Assembly: GCA_021200395.1 (NCBI GenBank)
Contig: JAJQGQ010000186.1
Span: 1-15,284, forward strand
Direction of reading: 5' to 3'
From: Erysipelotrichaceae bacterium
Lineage (GTDB): Bacteria; Bacillota_I; Bacilli_A; Erysipelotrichales; Coprobacillaceae
Length of the DNA stretch: 15,284 nucleotides
Shown here in pieces: positions 6,228-12,600 of this stretch; positions within the stretch are counted from its first letter, which is position 1, and each line of letters opens with the position of its first letter. The translations under genes and the position numbers were made by a program. Below the pieces are notes generated by a model. The model did no database searches. It saw only the letters and a program-made list of their open reading frames with translations, and was not told where the DNA came from.

Positions 6228-6836
6228 ATGACATTAAACAATAAATTAAATATAACAGATTCTTCACAACTAGCTCGTGAAGAAGAAAAAATCAGTAAGA
6301 TAAAAGCACTGACATTATATGAAGTTGGTTTTGAAGGTTTAGATATAGGTACTTTTAAAGGACTATCACAAATTCATCATTATTTATTTGATGAAATATA
6401 TGAATTTGCTGGAAAAATAAGGGATGTTAATTTAGCTAAAGGAAACTTTCGTTTTGCTCCACTCATGTATTTAAATGAATCATTAAAAAATATGTCAGCC
6501 ATGCCTCAATCAAATTTTGATGAAATTATTGAAAAATATGTGGAAATGAACGTGGCTCATCCCTTCAGAGAGGGAAATGGAAGAAGCACACGCATTTGGT
6601 TAGATGCTATTATGAAAAAAGAATTAGGCCAAGTTATTGATTGGAGTAAGGTAGATAAGGAAGATTATTTGATGGCTATGGAAAGAAGTCCAATTAAAGA
6701 TATTGAAATTAAAGTCTTATTAAAACAGGCCTTAACAGATAAAGTAAATGATAGGGAAGTTTATATGAAAGGTATAGATGCTAGCTATTATTATGAAGGA
6801 TACTATATTTATAAAACTGAAGATATTGTTGAATAA
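6228..6836 (+). CDS. Class III Fic-domain AMP-transferase (NmFic-like)
   Basis: A 202-residue Fic protein, predicted to transfer AMP from ATP to target hydroxyl side chains. The catalytic motif HPFREGNGRSTR (111-122) is complete, with His111. The upstream flap region (KGNFRFAP, 71-78) and the LFDEIYEFAGKIRDVN segment are typical. The C-terminal helix carries SYYYEG (Ser186 to Gly191), matching the (S/T)xxxE(G/N) inhibitory motif. Its location at the C-terminus defines class III, as in Neisseria meningitidis NmFic, which this protein resembles closely from memory. In NmFic the Glu blocks ATP, and loss of the tetramer plus auto-AMPylation of the tyrosine in this helix relieves inhibition. ATG 6228 has SD AAAGGTGG; GTG 6219 overlaps that SD. 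The gene stands alone, with no antitoxin beside it, as expected for a self-inhibited class III protein. Confidence 0.93.
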   Translation: MTLNNKLNITDSSQLAREEEKISKIKALTLYEVGFEGLDIGTFKGLSQIHHYLFDEIYEFAGKIRDVNLAKGNFRFAPLMYLNESLKNMSAMPQSNFDEIIEKYVEMNVAHPFREGNGRSTRIWLDAIMKKELGQVIDWSKVDKEDYLMAMERSPIKDIEIKVLLKQALTDKVNDREVYMKGIDASYYYEGYYIYKTEDIVE

Positions 6837-6920
6837 TTTATAGGCTAATAACTACATTATTTCAAATAATAATAATTTTATGATATGAAAGAATTTTTCT
6901 TGATTTGCTTGTATAATTAA

Positions 6921-6949
6921 TTGATATTTTTTCACATTTATGGTATCAT
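6921..6949 (+). promoter_or_regulatory. Enolase promoter
   Basis: TTGATA (6921-6926), a 17-bp spacer and TATCAT (6944-6949), with extended -10 TGG. The start site is predicted near 6956 and the leader is about 80 bases. This is a strong vegetative promoter suited to a glycolytic gene. The surrounding gap 6837-7036 otherwise shows only AT-rich sequence and the repeats listed next. Confidence 0.8.
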
Positions 6950-6951
6950 TA

Positions 6952-6974
6952 CGTTAGTTAGTAAAAATCTAACG
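6952..6974. repeat. Inverted repeat at the enolase transcription start
   Basis: CGTTAG (6952-6957) and CTAACG (6969-6974) separated by 11 bases, straddling the predicted +1. The position suits a repressor operator better than an RNA hairpin, since half of it may not be transcribed. Further down the leader, a nested pairing GAGA...CTCT / AGAG...TCTC (about 6984-7018) could form a weak RNA stem. Confidence 0.3.
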
Positions 6975-7036
6975 CTTGTATCAAGAGAACGCTCTGTAGA
7001 TAATGCATAGAGTATCTCTAATTAGGAGGGCAAAAA

Positions 7037-8326
7037 ATGAGTAAAATTACAAGTGTGTATGCAAGAGAAGTATTAGATTCACGTGGGAATCCAACTGTAG
7101 AAGTTGAAGTAAAATGCTGTGATGGTGCTTTTGGTAGAGCAATCGTACCTAGTGGAGCTTCAACTGGTGTTCATGAAGCAGTAGAATTAAGAGATGACGA
7201 TCCAAACAGATATTTAGGAAAAGGCGTTTCTAAAGCTGTTGCTAATGTTAATGATGAAATCGCTGAAAAAGTTATTGGTATGGATGTATTTGATCAAAGA
7301 AAGATCGATAAATTAATGATCGACTTAGATGGTACTCCAAACAAAGGTAGATTAGGTGCTAACGCTATCTTAGGTGTTTCTTTAGCAGTTGCTAAAGCTG
7401 CAGCTGACAGCTTAAATGTACCTTTATATCGTTACATTGGTGGAGCTAATGCTCATGTTATTCCTACTCCAATGATGAACATCGTTAATGGTGGTGCTCA
7501 TGCTGACAACAACGTAGACTTCCAAGAATTTATGATTATGCCAGTTAGTGCTCCAACATTCAAAGAAGCAATCCGTATGGGTGCTGAAGTATTCCATTCA
7601 TTAAAAGCTGTATTAAAAGGTAAAGGTTTAAATACTGCTGTTGGTGATGAAGGTGGTTTTGCTCCTAACTTAGCATCTAACGAAGAAGCTATTCAAACTA
7701 TCTTAGAAGCAATCGAAAAAGCTGGTTACAAACCAGGTGAAGATGTTAAATTAGCTATGGACGTTGCAAGTTCTGAATTCTATAAAGATGGTAAATATAC
7801 ATTACCTGGTGAAAATAATAGAACTTTCACTTCTCATGAATTAGTTGACTTCTATGTTGAATTATGCGACAAATATCCAATTATTTCAATCGAAGATGGT
7901 TTAGACCAAGATGACTGGGAAGGTTGGGATTACTTAACTAAGAAGTTAGGTGGCAAAGTTCAATTAGTTGGTGACGATTTCTTCGTAACTAATACTGAAC
8001 GTTTAGCTAAAGGTATCGAAAAAGGTGCTGCTAACTCAATCTTAATTAAAGTTAACCAAATTGGTACTTTAACTGAAACATTAGAAGCAATCGAAATGGC
8101 TCAAAAAGCTAAATACACTGCTGTAGTATCTCACCGTTCAGGTGAAACTGAAGACACTACAATTGCTGACATCGCTGTAGCAACTAATGCTGGTCAAATT
8201 AAGACTGGTTCTGCTTCTCGTACTGATCGTATTGCTAAATACAACCAATTAATGAGAATCGAAGATGAATTAGGCGAAGACGCTATTTATAGTGGTGTTT
8301 CTGGATTCTATCAATTAGATTTATAA
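7037..8326 (+). CDS. eno: Enolase
   Basis: A 429-residue cytosolic enzyme that interconverts 2-phosphoglycerate and phosphoenolpyruvate, the PEP that feeds the PTS. The full length and all key residues are present: Glu164 and Glu205 (GDEGGFAPN), magnesium ligands Asp242, Glu286 (SIEDGL) and Asp313 (VGDDFF), Lys338 (ILIKVNQIGT) and His366 in the signature SHRSGETEDT. The N-terminal DSRGNPTVEVEV and mobile loop PSGASTGVHEA are standard. TAGGAGGG precedes ATG 7037. Codon use is strongly biased, as in highly expressed genes (GGT, GCT, TTA, AAA). It is monocistronic with its own promoter and terminator and is not linked to gapA or gpm here. Confidence 0.99.
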   Translation: MSKITSVYAREVLDSRGNPTVEVEVKCCDGAFGRAIVPSGASTGVHEAVELRDDDPNRYLGKGVSKAVANVNDEIAEKVIGMDVFDQRKIDKLMIDLDGTPNKGRLGANAILGVSLAVAKAAADSLNVPLYRYIGGANAHVIPTPMMNIVNGGAHADNNVDFQEFMIMPVSAPTFKEAIRMGAEVFHSLKAVLKGKGLNTAVGDEGGFAPNLASNEEAIQTILEAIEKAGYKPGEDVKLAMDVASSEFYKDGKYTLPGENNRTFTSHELVDFYVELCDKYPIISIEDGLDQDDWEGWDYLTKKLGGKVQLVGDDFFVTNTERLAKGIEKGAANSILIKVNQIGTLTETLEAIEMAQKAKYTAVVSHRSGETEDTTIADIAVATNAGQIKTGSASRTDRIAKYNQLMRIEDELGEDAIYSGVSGFYQLDL

Positions 8327-8339
8327 GATACTAACATTT

Positions 8340-8372
8340 AACAGATAAGGCAAATGCCTTATCTGTTTTTTT
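8340..8372 (+). terminator. Enolase terminator
   Basis: A 12-bp perfect stem (AACAGATAAGGC / GCCTTATCTGTT) around AAAT, followed by a T-run. It also sits just past the stop codon of the convergent rhodanese gene, so the stem may serve both transcripts, although the T-run favours the plus strand. Confidence 0.95.
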
Positions 8373-8640
8373 AATAATATTTCTTGTTGATATTCATGAT
8401 ACTTTGATATCCACCTTCTAAATAATAACAATCCTTACCATGCTTATTATAATATTGAGCTAATTCTTTTGCTTGCTTTCCACTATAACAAATCAATACA
8501 ATGGGTTTATCAAACATATTGATTTGATGATTTGGTATATTAATTGAATTTTTAAGATGTGAACGATGAAACGAATAAGAATCTCTTATATCAATAATTT
8601 GGTAATCACTATTGATATTCTCTAAAGATATGCCACACAT
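8371..8640 (-). CDS. Single-domain rhodanese-like protein
   Basis: An 89-residue rhodanese fold, likely a cytoplasmic sulfur carrier or sulfurtransferase that holds a persulfide on cysteine. The conserved features are DIRDSYSFHRSHLKNSINIP (CH2A-like region, 17-36), the strand PIVLICYSG with active Cys51 and the six-residue loop CYSGKQA, and the C-terminal YYLEGGYQSI. The small size matches PspE/GlpE-type proteins. The start at 8640 (ATG) is supported by GGGTGAT a few bases upstream on the minus strand; a TTG at 8652 would extend it by four residues but overlaps that SD. It is transcribed towards eno and away from the CarD-like gene. No sulfur-metabolism genes lie nearby, so the partner is unknown. 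Confidence 0.88.
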   Translation of the reverse strand: MCGISLENINSDYQIIDIRDSYSFHRSHLKNSINIPNHQINMFDKPIVLICYSGKQAKELAQYYNKHGKDCYYLEGGYQSIMNINKKYY

Positions 8641-8658
8641 AATATCACCCAATTATTA

Positions 8659-8678
8659 TATGAGAAATTATCCTCATA
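8659..8678. promoter_or_regulatory. Inverted repeat in the rhodanese promoter, possible operator
   Basis: TATGAG (8659-8664) and CTCATA (8673-8678) with an 8-base spacer. On the minus strand a TATAAT (8655-8660) overlaps one arm, and TTGACA (8680-8685) lies just beyond the other with a 20-bp spacer, longer than optimal. The repeat therefore occupies the spacer of the likely rhodanese promoter, as an operator would. Confidence 0.35.
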
Positions 8679-8716
8679 ATTGTCAAAAACTTTCCCTAAC
8701 AAAATGACTAAAAATA

Positions 8717-8725
8717 TGATATAAT
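8717..8725 (+). promoter_or_regulatory. Extended -10 promoter of the CarD-like gene
   Basis: TGA-TATAAT is a perfect extended -10 with a consensus hexamer at 8720-8725. The -35 region 17 bp upstream (TAACAA) is weak. The leader would be about 70 bases (8732-8804); I saw no convincing structure in it beyond the short repeat ACC-AGTT-GGT. Confidence 0.65.
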
Positions 8726-8804
8726 ATTTCTATCAACGTGCCCATTGCTTAAACTTGTGACCAGTTGGTAATGAGCTTTTTATTTTGCTTAGGAGGCGAT
8801 AAAG

Positions 8805-9323
8805 ATGTTTAAAGTTAATGATACGGTATTATATGGGAATGATGGTGTATGTCGCATTAGTGAAATTATGACAAGAAAGTTTACTGATAAGACAATGGAT
8901 TATTATGTATTGAAACCAATTTATAATAAATCTGCTACAACTTATGTACCTGTCAATAATAAAGAATTAGTAGCTAAAATGAGACGTATACTTTCTGCTG
9001 AAGAAATAATGGAGCTTATTCATTCTATGAATGATGCTGATACTATTTGGATTGCTAATGATAATGTCAGAAAGGAAAAATATCGTGAAATCATTAATAG
9101 TGGTGATCGTAAACAAATCATGATGATGGTTAAAACATTATTTTTGCATCAACAAAAACTTAAAGAACAAGGGAAAAAATTCCATGCTACGGATGATCGT
9201 ATCTTTAAAGAAGCAGAAAAAATTCTTTATGAAGAATTTGCCTATGTATTAAATATTAAACAAGAAGAGGTTATTCCTTTCATTAATCAACAAATTGAAG
9301 TGAAGGCTAAAGAAAAAGCATAA
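8805..9323 (+). CDS. CarD-like transcriptional regulator
   Basis: A 172-residue CarD/CdnL-family protein. The N-terminal RNA-polymerase-interaction domain (about 1-60) has the typical opening FKVNDTVLYGNDGVCRISEI, and YYVLKPIYNKSATTYVPVNN continues the Tudor-like beta domain. The C-terminal part (about 65-172) is helical and charged (RKEKYREIINSGDRKQIMMM), as in the DNA-binding helical domain of the family. CarD proteins bind the polymerase beta subunit and alter open-complex stability at many promoters. TAGGAGGCG precedes ATG 8805. It is monocistronic, with its own extended -10 promoter and terminator. The length is close to other stand-alone members (about 160-170). Confidence 0.92.
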   Translation: MFKVNDTVLYGNDGVCRISEIMTRKFTDKTMDYYVLKPIYNKSATTYVPVNNKELVAKMRRILSAEEIMELIHSMNDADTIWIANDNVRKEKYREIINSGDRKQIMMMVKTLFLHQQKLKEQGKKFHATDDRIFKEAEKILYEEFAYVLNIKQEEVIPFINQQIEVKAKEKA

Positions 9324-9348
9324 ATCAGCTTTATAAGCTGATTTTTTT
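9322..9348 (+). terminator. Terminator of the CarD-like gene
   Basis: A 9-bp perfect stem (AATCAGCTT / AAGCTGATT) around TAT, then a T-run to 9348. It starts at the stop codon. Confidence 0.92.
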
Positions 9349-9390
9349 GTTCTGGATGAGAAAATATAAGCTTTTAAAAAAATATTGATA

Positions 9391-9396
9391 TATAAT
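9391..9396 (+). promoter_or_regulatory. Putative -10 box of the EIIB-ROK/HAD operon
   Basis: A consensus TATAAT 20 bases before the first start codon, in an AT-rich stretch. No good -35 at 16-18 bp and no TGn extension are visible, so the promoter may be weak or activator-dependent, and the leader very short. Confidence 0.4.
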
Positions 9397-9416
9397 AAAT
9401 ACATGAGGTGAATATC

Positions 9417-10799
9417 ATGGATGAATTTTTAAAAGATATTAATACACTGGTTTATCAAAAATGGATATTATCGAAACATTATGATCAATGCGATATTTAT
9501 CAAAAAAATGAAGAAACAATTAATATTGAAACAAAATATGGGATAGGTCATGTCACTTTTTATGAAATGAATATTATAGAATTAGAAGTGATTAATAAAT
9601 TAGAAGATAAGATTGTTTTCTTTTTACATTTTCAAATGAATAATATGAAACATGCTGTAAATTTGTTTGAGGAAATGATGCAAAGCTTATTAACATTAGT
9701 GGAAAAGCCTAAAACGAAATTATTATTATGTTGTAGTGGTGGTATGACAACTTCTTATTTTGTGACAAAGATACAAGAGGTTATTGATGTTTTAGAAATG
9801 GACTATGAAGTTTCAGCAACTGGTTATAATAATTTGATTAATTTAGGAGAAGATTATGATGTTATATTATTAGCACCACAAGTATCTTATATGTACACCC
9901 GTGTTGCTGAGGCATTTAAAAACAAAATATTATTGAATATTCCAGCTCAAATATTTGCAAAATATGATGTAAAGGGATTACTTTTATTGGTTGATGAAGC
10001 TATCAATCAAAAGAAAACAATAAAAGTTGAAAAGCAACACAAACAATTAAAATCACTCAATAGTTATCAAACCTATCTATGTATTTCATTATTTAGAGAT
10101 AGTGGCCGTGTCCATATTGCTTATCGTGTTTATAATGGCGAAATCATACTTATTAGTAAAGAAATCATCAAACCTAGTATTACTATTCAAGATATTTATG
10201 ATGTTATAGATACAGTATTAATTAATTTTCCTGCCATTAAAACTATCGGCTTTTCTGCACCAGGTATTATGAATGATGGATATGCTACAGATGCTCATGT
10301 CAATGGCTTTTATGAAATGAATTATAAGGATTTATTTAAACGCTATGATCGAGAATTTATCATATTTAATGATGTGAATGCAGCTGTTATAGGTTATCAT
10401 GCTTTACATTCACATTATGAATCATTAGTGCTATTATTTCAGCCTATGAAAACTTGTGCTGGAGCAGGTATAATGATTAATCATCAGCTTATTCAAGGTA
10501 AAAACAATGTTACTGGCGAAATGCAGTTTTTATCTCATAATGAAGATAAATTTGAACTATATACAACTTTTGAGGGTATGGTAGAAGAAATTAAACGTTT
10601 GATTTCAGCTATGATTTGTACGATTGGTCCTGAACTTGTCGTGATATTTTGTACAATGTTACCACATATTGAAGATTTACAAATAGCTTTAGAAAAAGAA
10701 ATACCTAAAGAATATATTCCTAAATTAAGAAAAATAGATGATATACAAGAATATATATTTTTAGGATTAATGATTTTATGTAATGAGGAGACTGTATGA
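9417..10799 (+). CDS. PTS EIIB (lactose/cellobiose type)-ROK fusion protein, putative sugar sensor
   Basis: A 460-residue protein with three parts. Residues 1-98 are an unrecognised alpha/beta region without an evident helix-turn-helix. Residues about 99-195 match the lactose/cellobiose EIIB fold: strand KLLLC, active-site Cys106 in CSGGMTTS, and later DVILLAPQVSYMY. Residues about 217-450 resemble the ROK sugar-kinase/repressor family: IGFSAPGIMNDG, FNDVNAA with the Asp319 position of the catalytic base, and TCAGAGIMINHQLIQG followed by TGEMQFLSH. The DxGGT phosphate loop is absent (CISLFRDSG instead), as is the zinc motif with its cysteines, so kinase activity is doubtful. I infer a sensor whose ROK part binds sugar and whose EIIB part may be phosphorylated. 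ATG 9417 has SD GAGGTGA; GTG 9408 overlaps it. Its stop overlaps the HAD start by 4 bp. Confidence 0.75.
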   Translation: MDEFLKDINTLVYQKWILSKHYDQCDIYQKNEETINIETKYGIGHVTFYEMNIIELEVINKLEDKIVFFLHFQMNNMKHAVNLFEEMMQSLLTLVEKPKTKLLLCCSGGMTTSYFVTKIQEVIDVLEMDYEVSATGYNNLINLGEDYDVILLAPQVSYMYTRVAEAFKNKILLNIPAQIFAKYDVKGLLLLVDEAINQKKTIKVEKQHKQLKSLNSYQTYLCISLFRDSGRVHIAYRVYNGEIILISKEIIKPSITIQDIYDVIDTVLINFPAIKTIGFSAPGIMNDGYATDAHVNGFYEMNYKDLFKRYDREFIIFNDVNAAVIGYHALHSHYESLVLLFQPMKTCAGAGIMINHQLIQGKNNVTGEMQFLSHNEDKFELYTTFEGMVEEIKRLISAMICTIGPELVVIFCTMLPHIEDLQIALEKEIPKEYIPKLRKIDDIQEYIFLGLMILCNEETV

Positions 10800-11650
10800 T
10801 TAAATTAATAGCAAGTGATATTGATGGGACATTAATAATGGGCCATCAACCAATAAGTCAAAGAAATAGACAAGCTATATTGAATGCGATTGATAGAGGT
10901 GTTATTTTTACCATTGTATCAGGTAGAGGTATAGCTGATATATTACCCGTTGTTGAAGATATACCAAGTCATATTATTAGTGGTAATGGGGCAGAATATT
11001 ATGATGATAAAGCGAAATTATTATTATCTTGTTATATGGATAATGATACTTGTATTGAGATTAGTCATATTATGCAAAAAGCTGGTTTATCTCATATGAT
11101 ATATACGACCTCTGGTACAATAACACCAATGAATGTAGAAACTGTTAGATCTACATTTATTAAACGTAATATTGTAACAGCTGGTGGTGATTATGATGCT
11201 GATTATCAACAAATGATGAAAGATTATAAACCTTTTAGGGACATGTTGCATGTCGATGATCTTGAAAGTTATTTAAAAGATCAAGATGTTATTAAGATTG
11301 AAGGTTTTGAAATAGGGAATCAATTGATTAATCAAGTGAAATCTCAATTATTAAATTATGCCAACATATGTGTTTCATCATCATTCTTTAATAATATTGA
11401 AGTAACAGATATTAATGCTACTAAAGGTAAAATATTACATCAAGCTATTGAATTGTTAGGCATTGATAGTAATGAGGTTTTGATTTTAGGTGACGGATTA
11501 AATGATATGACTTTGTTTGAACAGTTTGAAAATACTGTCGCAGTAGATAATGCTGTAGATGAAATAAAACAGTGTGCTAAATATGTGGTTTCATCATGTG
11601 AAAAAGATGGTGTAGCTGAAGCAATTGAAAAATATGTTCTTTTCATTTAA
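10796..11650 (+). CDS. Cof-type HAD phosphatase (first of tandem pair)
   Basis: A 284-residue HAD-superfamily hydrolase with a C2-type cap, predicted to dephosphorylate a sugar phosphate or similar small phosphoester in the cytoplasm. Motif I is DIDGT with nucleophile Asp8 and acid/base Asp10; motif II is the Ser of TIVSGRG (about 42); motif III is the Lys of NATKG; motif IV is GDGLNDMTL. The cap lies between about 85 and 190. The start ATG overlaps the stop of the EIIB-ROK gene (ATGA, 10796-10799), and GAGGAG, coded by that gene's last residues, is the SD, so the two are translationally coupled. It is clearly a paralogue of the next gene, sharing NNIEVTDINATKG, GNGAEYYD and DGVAEAIEKYV. Confidence 0.93.
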   Translation: MIKLIASDIDGTLIMGHQPISQRNRQAILNAIDRGVIFTIVSGRGIADILPVVEDIPSHIISGNGAEYYDDKAKLLLSCYMDNDTCIEISHIMQKAGLSHMIYTTSGTITPMNVETVRSTFIKRNIVTAGGDYDADYQQMMKDYKPFRDMLHVDDLESYLKDQDVIKIEGFEIGNQLINQVKSQLLNYANICVSSSFFNNIEVTDINATKGKILHQAIELLGIDSNEVLILGDGLNDMTLFEQFENTVAVDNAVDEIKQCAKYVVSSCEKDGVAEAIEKYVLFI

Positions 11651-11669
11651 AATATCCAAGGGTGATATG

Positions 11670-12521
11670 ATGATTAAATTAATTGCATGTGATATTGATG
11701 GAACGTTACTAGGGAAAGTCAAAGTGGTGAGCGAAAGAAATAAAAAAGCTATTTTAGATGCAATCAATCATGGGGTAATATTTGCGATAGCATCAGGTAG
11801 AGATTATCATGATATTATGCCTTTGACTGATGGTATTCCTTGTCATGTTATTTGTGGTAATGGGGCGGAATATTATGATGAAAAAGGAAATAAGATAATG
11901 TCTTGTTATATGAATAAAGATGCTTGTATTAAAGTCAGTCAAGTTTTATTGAAACATAACTTATATCATATGATATTTACAACATCTAAAACGAGAACAC
12001 CTATGAATGTTGAGAAAGTTAAAGCTATGTTTGTTAAAAGAAAAATTGGTTTGTATGATGGGGATTTTGACAAAGAACTTGAAAAACTCAATCAACGTAG
12101 ACGTTTTAAAGAAATGAAACATTTAGATGATTTTGAAGACTTAAATAATACGCATATTATTAAAGTTGAAGGTTTTGATATTACGGAAGATAGAATATCT
12201 AAAATTAAAGAAGAATTAAAAACTATTGATAATATCTATGTCTCATCATCTTTTAGAAATAATATTGAAGTAACAGATATCAATGCGACTAAAGGAGCTA
12301 TTATAAAACTGGTAGCTAAAAAGTTAAACATTCAAGATGATGAAGTCATGGTTATTGGTGATGGATTAAACGATTTAACGATGTTTGAGATGTTTGAAAA
12401 TAGTGTGGTTGTTGATAATGGTGAAGATGTTATTAAAAAGTTAGCAAAATATCATGTTGCATGTGCTGATAATGATGGCGTCGCAGAAGCTATTGAAAAA
12501 TATGTGATAAATATTGTGTAA
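11670..12521 (+). CDS. Cof-type HAD phosphatase (second of tandem pair)
   Basis: A 283-residue paralogue of the preceding gene with the same catalytic set: Asp8 and Asp10 in DIDGT, Ser in AIASGRD, Lys in NATKG, and GDGLNDLTM. The two align over their full length, roughly half identical by eye, with most divergence in the cap (about 100-160), the part that usually selects substrate. I chose ATG 11670 because AAGGG at 11658-11662 lies 7 bases upstream and the product then begins MIKLIACDIDGT, exactly like its paralogue; the ATG at 11667 is only one base past the extended SD. The gap after the first HAD is 19 bases, so they share a transcript. No clear terminator follows before the pgk promoter. 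Confidence 0.93.
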   Translation: MIKLIACDIDGTLLGKVKVVSERNKKAILDAINHGVIFAIASGRDYHDIMPLTDGIPCHVICGNGAEYYDEKGNKIMSCYMNKDACIKVSQVLLKHNLYHMIFTTSKTRTPMNVEKVKAMFVKRKIGLYDGDFDKELEKLNQRRRFKEMKHLDDFEDLNNTHIIKVEGFDITEDRISKIKEELKTIDNIYVSSSFRNNIEVTDINATKGAIIKLVAKKLNIQDDEVMVIGDGLNDLTMFEMFENSVVVDNGEDVIKKLAKYHVACADNDGVAEAIEKYVINIV

Positions 12522-12548
12522 AATGTTTTTTCCAAAATATAAAACTAA

Positions 12549-12577
12549 TTGAAAATCAGTAATAACAATGGTATAAT
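12549..12577 (+). promoter_or_regulatory. pgk-tpiA promoter
   Basis: TTGAAA (12549-12554), a 17-bp spacer and consensus TATAAT (12572-12577) with extended -10 TGG. This is near-ideal. The leader is about 17 bases, from near 12584 to the start codon. Confidence 0.85.
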
Positions 12578-12600
12578 TTTAGACATGGAGGAATGTTAAA

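Noticed and set aside
8732..8804. Riboswitch in the leader of the CarD-like gene
   Set aside because: The leader is only about 70 bases, pairs poorly beyond ACC-AGTT-GGT, and matches no riboswitch core I know.
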